This document shows positions 1 to 10,238 of a stretch of 16,837 bases of DNA, piece by piece. Source of the stretch: Cudoniella acicularis. Lineage: Eukaryota; Ascomycota; Leotiomycetes; Helotiales; Helotiaceae. Made by a program: the position numbers and the translations under genes. The notes under the pieces are model-generated. The model made no database searches, was not told the origin of the DNA, and saw nothing but the letters and a program-made list of their open reading frames with translations. The first letter of the stretch is position 1. Each line of letters begins with the position of its first letter. The DNA is taken from contig JAAMPI010001267.1 in the NCBI GenBank assembly GCA_013054445.1, forward strand, positions 1-16,837, given 5' to 3'.

Positions 1-1074
1 GTTAAGGCTATGTGGTGAGAAATAGGTAGGTAGAGTGTAGTGAGGATTATTGAACGGGTTTTTTGCGGCTGCTGATGTTATGTAGGTAAGCGATTGATTG
101 ATTGATTGATTAGTTAGGGAGGAGGTGAGAGGTTGAAGATGAGAAATTGAAATTAGGGAAGTGAAGTAGTAGAAGATAGTATAGTTCGGGTGGTTTGTGA
201 TTTAGTAGTTATTGTTAAGTAAATAGAGACAAGAGAAAATATTAAAAAGATTATTTAGAGAGCTTTTATACGTTTTTTGTACTTCTTTTATAATAATTAG
301 ATTAAGGATTTATCTAGGAGAGTAAAAAGCGAGTAATAAGCGATATATTAGAGAGCTAAGTAGCTTTTTAATAAAAGAAAGTAGGAGATATAAACCAGAC
401 AGTGATGGTTTTAGAGGTGGCTCGCTAAATTCTAGGGGAGTATACTCTATAACTTAGCAACAGGGGCTAGAAGCCTTCTGAAAACAAGACTACGAGTATA
501 GTCTGCGATTCGGTAGTACATTAGAGCATTTTATAGGAAGAAAAATAGTATAAATAGAGTTTATATATTTTGGAAATATAAATTTATACTTTATAATTTT
601 GGGGCTTTTAAAGGTTAAAATAGTTATTAAAAGTAGATAAAATAGTAGAAGGTAACTAATAGTTATAATATTACTTCTGAAAAGTGAGTAGCTCGGCGTT
701 AAAAGTTGTATATATGGGTAATTCCTTCTTAGTTATATAAGGGCTTAAAGAGTATTAAAAAAGAAAAACCCAGGTATTGTTTTCAGAGAGTCAGTATAAC
801 GGGCTTGAGTATAAGGGCACGTGCTAGGGAGGGGATTGCTGTCCCTATGTTAACGGTGCTCGAGGACAGCGAAGTCTAGAAATATTTTAATATAATAAAT
901 AAAGACTAGCTATATCTGTGACGCGGGTCTCGCTCAAGGAAAAGTATATAATCCCTGGTTATAGACCAAGAATGAACGTATTAATATGCTCAAGATTGAT
1001 CAGAGTAGGTAACCAAAAGATTTTTAGGAAACATTTAAGAAGTAATTCGACATGAATTTTAGAATATTATTCCT
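1..1074. repeat. AT-rich, probably RIP-degraded repeat relic
   Basis: This stretch is rich in TA, TAA and TAG in every frame and has no sustained open frame on either strand. The composition changes abruptly near 1050, where ordinary coding-like sequence begins. A few islands of normal composition remain, for example around 800-870. This is what a transposon hit by repeat-induced point mutation (CpA to TpA) looks like in a filamentous ascomycete. I could not recognise a transposase, reverse transcriptase or terminal repeat, so the element class is unknown. The 3' untranslated region of the minus-strand gene ending at 1075 must also run into this stretch. Confidence 0.55.
92..111. repeat. (GATT)5 microsatellite
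   Basis: Five perfect GATT units in tandem lie inside the AT-rich left-hand repeat. No function is implied. It is a likely length-polymorphic site. Confidence 0.9.
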
Positions 1075-4000
1075 CTACCTCCTATTATTCCGTTCATGGC
1101 GTTTTTCTCTTTTTGTCCTTGTCCTCATATCCGCTCTTCGTGTTTCAGCCTCCTCGCGGGTCGGCAAGATCAAATCTTCGTCGTCGTCTTCCTCCACGGT
1201 AATCTCATCTTGCTCGACTTTGGATGAAGAGGCAAAGGGATTCGATCGAGTTGGATAAGGCGCATCAGAAGCAACAGGCTCTGATATCTGCCGATTGGTT
1301 CCTTGCATTTCATCAAATCTTCCGGGTTCATGGTAATTTTGCCCCTGATCATTCCCATCTGAATATGGAACATTTGAGGGATAGTCGGGATTTCCTATGT
1401 AACTCGGGGACAGGGTAGTCTCATCACGCGTGGATTGCGGCCTATATGCCAAATGTGTAGTGTCATAAGTAGGGTATGGAACGAAAGAGGCTGTCGTAGA
1501 GGTCGCTGTGTAATCACCAGGGTAATTTGTGGTTGGAGGATGGTTCCCTCTACCGGATCCAGTCGTGTACGGAGAAGGCTGCGGGACGTTCCCCGAGTAT
1601 TTGGGGAGGTAATTGTAGGATGCGGGATATCCAGGGTTTGAAGGTTATCGGGGCCAGATGATTTGAGGACGAGATCATTGAATTTGTATTTGGCATGTGC
1701 CCAGACCCATAGCCTTGGGGCCTGTATACATGCATAGGGACAGGGATGTTGTAGTCAATAACTCCAGAAGTTCCAGTTTGGGAAGCGTAAGTGTTAGGAC
1801 TCTCTTGGCTGTATCCGGTACCATAGCCCTGAGTATATCCTGATGCCCTTGCTTGCGTTTGACCAATTGACTGATAACTTTGACCTAACGGCTCGAAACT
1901 CGCTCCCACGCCCACAAAATCAGTTTCTTTTGTTTCCGGCTTCGAATCTGTTGGCACTTCATCAAAATAGTCTTCTAGTTGGAAATTGACATCCCGGTAA
2001 TAGCGCTGAAGTCGTTTTTGAGAATCTTCATCTAGAACACCAACATCTAGGACCTTGACATTACTCTCAACAGTGTATATTCGACCATAGTTAACTAGTG
2101 AAGTGTCTTCAAGAGCGTCACCAGTCTTCGACAGGATGACCTTCAAGGGCTTCTTTTTCATGCCTTGGACTTCCTTTGGTCTCTTGTGGCTATAGATTTG
2201 ACCATGTTCGTTGAGCTCGATGCCTGACTTCTTGTGACTTCGACCTTCGTATGAGGTTACCGGGAGGCAATTACAACATCCTTCACGCTATCTGATGACA
2301 ACGAACCGTCGAATTTTCGCATGAAATTTCTCGCCATACTGTAGGCCAATTAACAGTGGTTCTTTGTACTTAGAAACCAGGAGATTATATCCCCTCAAAC
2401 AACCCCAGAAGAATGGCTCCAGGGTGTTGACTCCTTGAGGCAACTGAAACTCAAGACAAAATAAACATACCATGACTTCACTGATGAAGGTCTGATTTCG
2501 ATTTGTTTTTTCCGACGTGGGATCGGTCCAAAGTGTGCAAAAGACTCTTCCGGGTCTAAAAGATTTCTTATAGTCGTAGGTCCTGACTTGATACCTCGAA
2601 TCAAGCTTCTCCTTGACTCCTGGCGTACCAATGATGTGACGACGATCAGTACCGTTGAATGGATTATGGTAGCTCACATCTGAGGTAGAAGGTCGAATTG
2701 ATTGAACTGCTGCTTGCTTGGTATATATTTGACGCTATTTCGACTAACGTTATGACGATTCTGCTAGGAGTAAGACTGTTTGGACTTACGCGTGCCTTCC
2801 CTCTCCAATGAATTAACAGAAGGATAACCCCAAAAACCCTCTCTAATTTGAATAGAGGTTGATTTATTTTTGTGGTCCACGTTTCTAATTCCCGCACATG
2901 ATCTTGCACTGTAATCAGATTTGCGTCGACGACTGACAGTAGAGGTGCAAATTCTTTCGGTTTAAGAGCCTCAGTGGGCGCCGGCACCGTTCCGTCAGTG
3001 TCCGCTGGTTCTAAGAGATTAATGCCAGAGAGATCCATCTCCGAAGGATGGCTGGTATCACTGGGTCCCTTCGCACTCATTAGTCGGTCACTCTCCAGTC
3101 CTTCTCCGCTCTCAATATCATCACGCCAAGGCAAAGCTAGTAATGACATGAATTTGAGGTGATTTGCCATGTGTTTCTGCAAATTCGGTACGTTTGGCAG
3201 TTCTTCAAAGCAGACGAAGCAACACTGTGGTAACACAGCCAGTTGACTCGCTTGCTGAACCAAGCCGTCGGTGGTGGAGGAGTCAAGATCCGCGTGATAA
3301 GTGCTCAAATGATTTTTGAAGTTTACGAGCCTATCAAACACAAACAATTCTCCAGTGGCGTTTTCGGCGTCCTCTGAATGCAAGGTGCAAATCCAGTTGT
3401 GAGTGTGTGGTTGATTGAGATGTGTCTGCCAGTCCTTGAACGAGGAATAAGATTTCCCTCGCTGACTGCAGTTCACGAATAGGCAAATATACGGTTGCAA
3501 ATCCTCCAAGAGGTGCTTTTCCCATCGTTTCGCTTTCTTTTGTACTTGAAACGTCTTCGCGGGCAATACGAGACAGCAATATGGACAAGCTTTCTCTTTC
3601 TCTCCCTCCTCCAACTTGGGTGGAGGGGGAACTTCAAATTGACCACGGCTTCCAAAGCTACTATCGGCGGTAAATGAAACTGTCGATGAGGGCGCAGAGC
3701 TGGGTGGTGCTGGCCGAAATTCAGTTGACTGAAGTTCTGAACCAATTGTCTCGCTAAGAGCAGCATCGGAAGACTCATATAAAACTGGCTGATCCGGACT
3801 GAAAGCTTTGGGGGCGGCAGGCAAGAGAAGTTTGCTCTCTGCCTGCTTTTGCTGTGTTGTAGGCATGAATTTGGTAGGACCTCCTTGTGCAAGTTTGAAT
3901 TGATGGTTCCGAAAATAGGCTAGCTGTCGCCTACGGATGGTAACGGTTTCCACGCAGCAATCGAGAAGAGCTTGCCGATATCGTTTCTGTTCGGGGTCGA

Positions 4001-4870
4001 GCTCTGCTTCTTGGTCCGGACGAAACCATCTGGAAATCAAAACCTTCCGAACAAAGTTCTCAAATGCGGAACTAATCTCAAATCGAACTGATCTAACAAG
4101 ACTTTCAGCGTCATGAATATTCCCTAGACGCTCCCTGATGACGGTATAGTCGCTGTCAACGTCGAATAGTCTCGGAACCTTGATCAAGGAGTCTCGGTTG
4201 CTTGCTTTCCGAATTGCGAGAGAGATTTGGTGCAAAGTTCCAATCGTCTCTTCTACAAAGCGCAACTCTCGGATTTTTAACTCATCATTAGAACTAGACT
4301 CCTCCAGGAGCTCCAAACCAAAGGCATGGATTTGTGACTTATCAATATCATAAAACCCATTGAGCTCCTCTTCGGATAGCTCCGTGGTCGCTTTGAGAGC
4401 TGTAAAGAGAATTCAGTTTCACAAGTCAATAGAGACATCGGGATATCTCACTGCATAAAAGATGTCTACAAATAATCTCTAGGTTACCCTCAATGGTTAT
4501 CCTCACTATCGGGGCTGTGCGAAGTCTATAATCAAGAGAGGCATGGCGAGCCGCAAACACTCCCTGAAATGTACCGAGTCAGTATCAACCCGACCAAATA
4601 GGCGACAGGCAGGAAATTCAGTGAACAGTAATTTGGCATCAAAAGAAGTGGGAGTGAACGTAAAAGGAAGTATGTATGTTTAGAGAATATCCTTACGATG
4701 TTTGAGGCCCACAAATTGAATCTAGCCAGCTGGGCTGTTGCAACCTTCCGAGGATCTTCATCCCTGATCTCTCGGCAACAAAAAAGAAGCTGTCGTGCTC
4801 GTTCGGTGGTATCAGCAATGGGTCCACTGCCACCAGGAATTGAATCGAGAGGCTGCGATGACGACGCCAT
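1075..4870 (-). CDS. acuF-like C2H2 zinc-finger protein fused to a DUF6590 domain (distal part damaged)
   Basis: The start is the ATG at 4870. Modelled exons are 4870-4697, 4563-4452, 4399-2790, 2734-2471 and 2338 onward. Introns are 4696-4564 (GTAAGG..TTTCAG), 4451-4400 (GTGAGA..TTACAG), 2789-2735 (GTAAGT..AATAG) and 2470-2339 (GTATGT..CTACAG), and all phases agree. Residues about 1-280 form a helical region with an ARFNLWASNI motif, typical of fungal acuF-like C2H2 proteins. A Ser/Pro linker follows, then C2H2-like fingers at about 367-395 (CPYC), 401-428, 432-465 and 488-509. After the third intron the frame enters DUF6590 (motifs YDYKKSFRPGRVF, KFHAKIRRFVV, CNCLPVTSYEG, LKVILS, NYGRIYTVE). 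The tail is Tyr/Pro/Ser-rich and ends with acidic EEDDDED and basic RTRTKREKRHER. An in-frame TAG at 2290-2288 stops translation after about 736 residues, inside DUF6590. A frameshift near 1643-1650 separates the distal tail, whose frame then stays open to 1075. The molecular function is unknown. It could instead be two adjacent genes if the 2789-2735 intron is wrong. Confidence 0.72.
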
Positions 4871-5455
4871 GGGGCTGAAATGCGGGGCTGCCTTTCACAG
4901 ATAGACGATGCGAACGTGAGGACAAGTCAACATGTAACGATTTCTGCTTGTCATCGTATTATTTGGGACGCTATGGTGGGGGTAAGATCTATCCTCGGGG
5001 TGACCTCTTCATTGCGGTCGCAATGTTGTAGATGTTGATCTGATGCCCGACGAAGTTGGAAAGTGATTGCCGCAAGGTTAGGCTGACACGTGACCCGCAT
5101 GGCATAGCAAGTTCTGCGAATAACAGTTGGTTGTTTAACCTGAATCCTAACCTGAGCGAAATCTGTTTTTATTCGGAAAGGTGAGCAAGGCTGAGCAATC
5201 GGTAAACATGGCCTGGACGAGTTGGCCAGAGGACCTGTTTCGACTCCTCGGCTACGACTACTGTCGCTGGCTAAAATTAGAACAAGTTCAAGGGTTGTTT
5301 TGAAAGTCGACTTTGGACCCCACCCAGAGCGCTTAGCACTTATAATATTTATTCCGTTCAGTGTCCAGGCAGCAATCAAGAAATTCTTTTCTCTTGCGTA
5401 AAATCCAACGGCAAACCAGGAGTCACAATTGAGCTTACCATTTACCACGGACACA
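4871..5455. promoter_or_regulatory. Divergent intergenic region between the C2H2/DUF6590 gene and the HET gene
   Basis: This 585 bp stretch separates two genes transcribed away from each other, so it must hold both promoters. A TATAATATTTATT stretch near 5341-5353 is AT-rich enough to serve as a core element for the plus-strand gene, which starts about 105 bp downstream. The minus strand is open over much of it (4951-5526), but that reading has no ATG start and no recognisable motif. No specific transcription factor site can be assigned with confidence. Confidence 0.4.
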
Positions 5456-8176
5456 ATGGCACAATCGTCTGGTACGATACATACAACCGGGTTATCTACT
5501 ACGAGTACCGCGATAGTACCCTTCACACCGGAACTGCTGTCAGAACTAGAAGACGGAGATTCCCCTCGTGCGCGAGGTCTTAGATACTACCCCTAAAAAC
5601 CATCCAGACCGACCTGTACACCTGCGGGAACTCGCAGGCCGACTCGCATGGAAGTTTGCAAGGAAGCCTGTCATGTCGGTCCTGTTCGAGGCGATTGATG
5701 TTGGGCGGGAAGCCCTCAACTCCCTCCCGCCAGACCATCCGGACCGGGCTTTATGGTCAAAGCAATTTGAAGCTGTACTCGGCGATAGGTTCTCGGTTGC
5801 AATAGGTACGATAAAGTCTGAAGAGCCAATCGACAAGGCTTCATATCTCCGGGACTGTGGGCCTGGGGAACTAGTCTCTGGACTTCCTCCTACTCGGCGT
5901 CCTTTAGGAAGCGGCCCTCGGAATCTTCCCTATGACGACGACGGTAACCTTAGCTTCTTTGATATTATCAGCGGTGTCTTTGACACTAACGGTCGTTGGT
6001 CATACCAACCGATACGGCACGGTATTTTTAATGGTGGCACTAGGCGCGTCGTCGTTGGATCTTATGAGTACAAGGCGGGAGACTTCCTCTATGAAGAGGA
6101 TGGAACAAGCTACCTCATCGGCTGTGAGGAATTTGACCAGCATCGACGGTTCCTTGGCATAGACAAATGGACCTACCTCCCTGATTTGCTTCTGGTATGC
6201 CTTGGCAAACTGGAGGGAATGGCTGACGTCCTACCACATATTCCCACCAAGTCAAGGTTGTGTGCTCAATGCAGCAAAATTGAACTTGAGAGCACACTGT
6301 CGTCGCTGAATATCACAAGCACTGATTGTGAACTTTGTAAGATTTTATCCCAATGCCCCAGAGAGCAGCAATCCGAACTCAAACTCGTCGACGCCCGCGC
6401 TTACTTGAGAATATGTTCTGTGCCCAGTATGTATATGATTTCCTTCAAAGAACTTTATACTGTCTTACTATGTTCAAGGTTCGCAACCTACCATTAGACC
6501 GGCAGAACTTTCTTCCGAAGAAAGCCGGCCCGGCCCTCTACCCGACGGAAGAACCAAAGAACAAAAAGTACATCCCGGGCTCCCAACGTTCCTAAGCTCA
6601 GGGAGCCAAGAGCACTTCTTGATGGTTAACGAATGGCTGCGACTCTGTGATGAGGGTAAATGTGGGCACCCCTCTGGATGCGCTCCTGGGCCAATCAGGG
6701 GTTCTGATGTCAAGCCCGCTCGGGTTGTTCGTGTTTTGTCCAGAGACGTTACTGAGGATGTTGCCCACCTTGTGGCCACAGAAAGTCTAGACGAACTGGG
6801 GCACTATGTAGCGCTGTCCCACTGCTGGGGTAGTCAACCAAACGGACTTCCACCATGGTGCACAACTCGTGCAAACGAAGAGAACCGCATGTCACAGGGT
6901 ATTCGTATTGAAAGCTTGCCAGCAAATCTCAGGGACGCAATACAAGTCACGCGCAAGCTTGGCAAGGAATACCTCTGGATCGATTCTCTCTGCATACTCC
7001 AAGGCGATAAGGAAGACTGGAGCAGGGAGGGTAAGAAGATGGCATATGTGTTCAAAAACGCGTATTGTACGATTGCTGCCTCGTGCGCGGAAGACTCCCA
7101 TCAGGGATTCCTTAATCGTCGGGCGCAAGGAACGAGTTCGCAGTACGTCCTGGTGCCCAATTCCTCGCATGGTCCGGTCTATATCTCCAACTTTGTCGAC
7201 GATTTTGTCGGTGATGTCGAGCAAGCTGTTCTGAACTCGCGCGCATGGGTATTGCAGGAACGCGTTCTGGCGAGACGCACCATTCACTTTACCAAGAGAC
7301 AAACCTATTGGGAATGCGGTGGAGGTGTGAGATGTGAGACATTGACGTATATGCGGAAGTAGGTCTTTAGCTTCACTAAATGTTTTGTTTTCTTTTTACC
7401 ACCTTGGCAGGTACCGCAGAGTATTTCTGACTCTCGACAGTGAAGGAAAATCCTCTCTCATGTCCGATCCGGATTTCCCTTCTTCTCTCACAGACCGTTC
7501 TTCAGTAGCCAAGTTCGGTTTTTTCTCCGGCTTCTTCGAGAGATACTCTCAGCTGGGCATCACTCAGCCTACTGATAGACCCATTGCGATTGATGCCCTG
7601 GCGAGGGAACTTGCCATTGCTCTGAATACCAACGTCAATTACGGCATCTTTCAAGGGGTCCTTCATCGAAGTCTCCTGTGGCGGCGTGAAGACAGGCTTC
7701 TAGAGCGAATATCCTTCGAGGCCGACCAAAGCGTTCCTAGTTGGTCCTGGATGGGGTATTCTGGGCCGATCAAATATGCTGATATCAAGCAGCAGTTTGA
7801 GTGGGACAGCAACGTCGTGTTTGAAGCGCCTCAATTTCTGAGAGCTCGACTGATACAGCTCCAGCTTGAGTTTCGAGGCTGCCGGTTGTGTGTCAGCGAT
7901 TCGGTCCACGAAATTGAGAGCGACGAACAGGAGAATCCCATTGGGCAACTGTGGTATGACAATACAGGATCAGAGATATCACTTCACACACAGAGCGCTG
8001 CTATCATTGGCAGGCAGGTACAACCAGAAGGAGTGGAGCTTAAGGACCAGCGAAAGTACTTCGTGCTCCTTATTGAGGAACTCAGAAGAGGAATTTACGA
8101 GAGAGTTGGTATGGGACTAGTTGATCGCCGGCTCATCCAGTGTGATGGACAGGATATTTCGATCGATATCCAGTAG
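5456..8176 (+). CDS. Heterokaryon incompatibility (HET) domain protein with TPR-like N-terminus
   Basis: Exons end at 6426 and resume at 6479 (intron GTATGT..TTCAAG, 52 nt), then end at 7358 and resume at 7411 (intron GTAGGT..GGCAG, 52 nt). The phases join cleanly and the stop is TAG at 8174-8176. The N-terminus has two TPR-like units with the signature NHPDR/DHPDR (about 5570-5790). A Cys-pair segment follows (CAQC..CELC, about 6261-6337), as is common just before HET domains. The HET core carries HYVALSHCWG, YLWIDSLCI and FKNAYCTIAAS (about 6800-7085), then RAWVLQERVLARRTIHF and YWECG. The C-terminal region has the usual SDPDFP, DRPIAI and VPSWSWM motifs. HET proteins trigger regulated cell death on non-self recognition. 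The start is uncertain: the ATG at 5456 opens a plausible frame that meets the HET frame only through a one-base shift at about 5550-5593. In the HET frame itself the first ATG is at 5673, which would lose part of the repeats. Confidence 0.85.
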
Positions 8177-8842
8177 TAGTACCTTCATTCTGTCGTAAAT
8201 CGTCGGGCCGACAGAGCTTACAGGACGTTGCAGTAGGAGGTCACGTGCATGATTAGAGAAGCAGATGCCCCTAGTTTATGCCTTTAAGGGCAACACCTGG
8301 AAAGCTACCATTGAAGTGAGACTCTAATCTGTTTTGGTCTCCGAACGTGAGCAGCTGCCGCCTTAACCTGAGCTGAGGGCGAGTATGTCTGAGCATCCTG
8401 AGCACGCCCCGAGTCGGCCTGCGCACTATAATGTGGAACTTTTTTTTGCCCTCCTGTGTGCCCCGCCTATACTGGACTTTGAGTCGAGGGTGAGCAAGCG
8501 GCGAAGGGTCACGTGGGCTGTCGCTTGTCCAGCGCGCAGAATGAGGTAATTATTCTGGATAAACAAGGAATAATCACATTATAAATACCTATAGATTAAT
8601 ATACGATCAATATATTGAAATTGTGCATTGTTGATATTCCAACTGTGATTCGCCCCTAATTATCAAGTCAATATGGATAATAAAGGACCCCAAAAGGTGG
8701 AATTTTTCCGAAATAGCTACACGTAGTCACAGAAACTGGAACGCTGAGACCCCAGAGACCAGTCATAAATTTTAATATCAAGATAAAAAGTGTTATCGCT
8801 CCCCGATGCATAAATTCTCCTCTGAAAGTCCTATCGTATCTT
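8177..8842. other. Intergenic region between convergent HET and gasdermin-like genes
   Basis: This 666 bp gap holds the 3' ends of two convergent genes. It contains short GAGCTGAGGG/GAGTCGAGGGTGAGC-like segments and CACGTG at about 8242 and 8511. An AT-rich patch at about 8540-8650 (AATAATCACATTATAAATACC) is a plausible polyadenylation zone. The minus-strand reading at 8668-8940 overlaps the end of the gasdermin-like gene in another frame and has no recognisable motif. I see no gene here. Confidence 0.5.
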
Positions 8843-9670
8843 TTACTCGGTGGATGGGACAATGATCTGACACTCCACCCCAGTCTCATCTTCATGCCCG
8901 GAGAAAGCCTCCAAGCCAAAGTCTTCCATTTCGTCTTCATCTATATCATTCCCAGCCCTTTCAATAACATATTGAACGCCGTCTTTTCTACCCAACATAG
9001 CCCCATCAACAAACTTTCTGCTGGTAGCTTGACCCTTTCGATTGACACGAAGTTTCTCAACCTCAAAAGCAAACACGATTGGACCTGCAGTGGTGGTCGC
9101 ATGGGTTTGAGAGGTGGAAGGATTGTATGTTATTTTTGGTCCGACTGTGAGCTGAGCCGTTGGAATCTCCACCCCTATCTGAACCTTAGTGTCTTGCCCT
9201 TTTTCCTCGGTTGTTGTGATGGTTACTCCTTGTACAGTCTTTACGCCAGTGATCAAGAACACTTTAGCTCCCCACCCACCTATTTTAAGATGTGCTTTCA
9301 CGGAATCATTGCCAGCGGCCTTCGTGATGTAGGCAGGAGATGGTGTGAATCTCTTGGTCTCCATTGACTCGCAAGAGTACTCCACCTCCGATGTGGACAT
9401 CGAGGAGTAAGAGACTTCTCCGCCAATGGTAATGACATGAATAAAGGTGGAGAACAGTCCCGCACTCCATTTTTTCGATGACTTTACAACCCCAGAAGAA
9501 GGCTTTGCTTCTACTATGTGTATTGTCGTGTCGATCTCCGAAGATAAGCTCTCGGCTGAGAGAGCCTTGTGGGGACAGTTGAGATTCGCGATGACACTTC
9601 CTAGAGAGACCTCGGCAGGCTCAAGACTCCATGAGGGAGAGAGAAAGTAGGACTTGCGGATTGAAGCCAT
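8843..9670 (-). CDS. Fungal gasdermin-like pore-forming cell-death protein
   Basis: A single uninterrupted exon of 275 codons runs from ATG at 9670 to TAA at 8845-8843. The length is close to that of the known fungal gasdermins RCD-1 (Neurospora) and HET-Q1 (Podospora). The order of features fits the fold: an N-terminal SYFLSP..VSLGSVIAN segment; a basic patch followed by an alternating polar/apolar stretch (about 63-95) where a membrane-inserting hairpin would lie; SMETKRFTPSPAYI (about 102-115); VFLITGVKTVQGVTI (about 137-151); a second Thr/Val-rich hairpin-like stretch (about 160-195); and PIVFAFEVEKLRV (about 197-209). The last 37 residues contain no Lys or Arg and 12 acidic residues, 11 of them between 242 and 262, so this could be a cleavable inhibitory tail. 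By family knowledge such proteins oligomerise in the plasma membrane and kill the cell once released. The gene lies head to head with a subtilisin-like protease, the partner class for HET-Q1. The assignment rests on pattern recognition, without an alignment or structure. Confidence 0.75.
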   Translation of the reverse strand: MASIRKSYFLSPSWSLEPAEVSLGSVIANLNCPHKALSAESLSSEIDTTIHIVEAKPSSGVVKSSKKWSAGLFSTFIHVITIGGEVSYSSMSTSEVEYSCESMETKRFTPSPAYITKAAGNDSVKAHLKIGGWGAKVFLITGVKTVQGVTITTTEEKGQDTKVQIGVEIPTAQLTVGPKITYNPSTSQTHATTTAGPIVFAFEVEKLRVNRKGQATSRKFVDGAMLGRKDGVQYVIERAGNDIDEDEMEDFGLEAFSGHEDETGVECQIIVPSTE

Positions 9671-10238
9671 GTCGAGGTTGTTGCGCTGAAATGACCGCTT
9701 TCAGACAGAAACTTATTTGCCAACTCAAAGTCTTCGAGGTTCGAATCAAGGTCTCTGGGATGATTAATACCCACTTCCACGAGACTGGTGAGTATTGAAC
9801 AAAGTCCTATATTTAAAGTATGGAAGAAAGGGAAATCCTGGTGATGGATTGAATGTCCCAAGTCAAAGTAGAGGTTCAGCCTCGTCTGAAAGAAGGTGGC
9901 TAATAGCTATTTATAGCACAAGACACTCAACACGTGACGCTTCATGCTGATCATGCGTTGCTGCCTGACCATATCGATCAAATCAAGTCGAATTACAATT
10001 TGGTGGAACTAAAGGGTACCGGTAGCAAGGATTCCACTTGGACATCGAAAGACTCAAGCACTCCTATGCGTTTTGGAATGATCCAGTGGACGATTCAAAG
10101 TTCGAACTGGCTATCGATCCCCGTGATCCTGCCAGCGCCGATCAAATCCGCCTCGGCTGAGGCTCAGCCAGCCTGATCAAACTTCATACGGTATACACAA
10201 CATCAACCCTTTATTAAATCCGGGCTCAAGGTGTTACC
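9671..10238. promoter_or_regulatory. Shared divergent promoter between gasdermin-like and protease genes
   Basis: The two start codons are 568 bp apart and face away from each other. TATTTAAA-like sequence at about 9808-9816 and CTATTTATAGC at 9907-9917 are candidate core elements. A CACGTG E-box lies at 9931-9936, and a GGCTGAGGCTCAGCC near-palindrome lies at about 10154-10168. The right-hand half also holds a coding-like fragment, listed separately. A shared promoter would favour co-expression of effector and activator, but that is inferred from layout alone. Confidence 0.5.
9934..10158 (+). pseudogene. Unrecognised coding-like fragment with frameshift, upstream of the protease
   Basis: From 9934 one frame reads in a protein-like way (HADHALLPDHIDQIKSNYNL) to about 10025. 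The next frame then continues with similar quality (LDIERLKHSYAFWNDPVDDS, then FELAIDPRDPASADQIRLG) to a TGA at 10156-10158. Neither half has an ATG start or a full gene length. The balanced acidic, basic and aromatic content, and the switch at a single point, suggest a decayed piece of a real gene. I do not recognise the family. It could also be chance. Confidence 0.3.

Noticed and set aside
4951..5526. 191-codon minus-strand open frame between the C2H2/DUF6590 gene and the HET gene
   Set aside because: It starts with GTG rather than ATG, has no recognisable motif, overlaps the 5' end of the HET gene on the other strand and fills a region that must contain two promoters.
8668..9367. Open frames on both strands (8668-8940 minus, 8894-9367 plus) overlapping the gasdermin-like gene
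   Set aside because: They are shadows of the 8843-9670 coding frame, which has an ATG, full length and conserved family-like motifs.
9738..9747. GGTTCGAATC, a perfect tRNA T-loop-like string
   Set aside because: The flanking bases do not pair into a T-stem, and no anticodon arm, D arm or acceptor stem can be built around it. The similar GGTTCGAAT at about 11106 fails in the same way.
9601..9861. 86-codon minus-strand open frame overlapping the gasdermin-like start
   Set aside because: It is out of frame with the gasdermin-like protein, has no motif and most likely represents its 5' leader and promoter.
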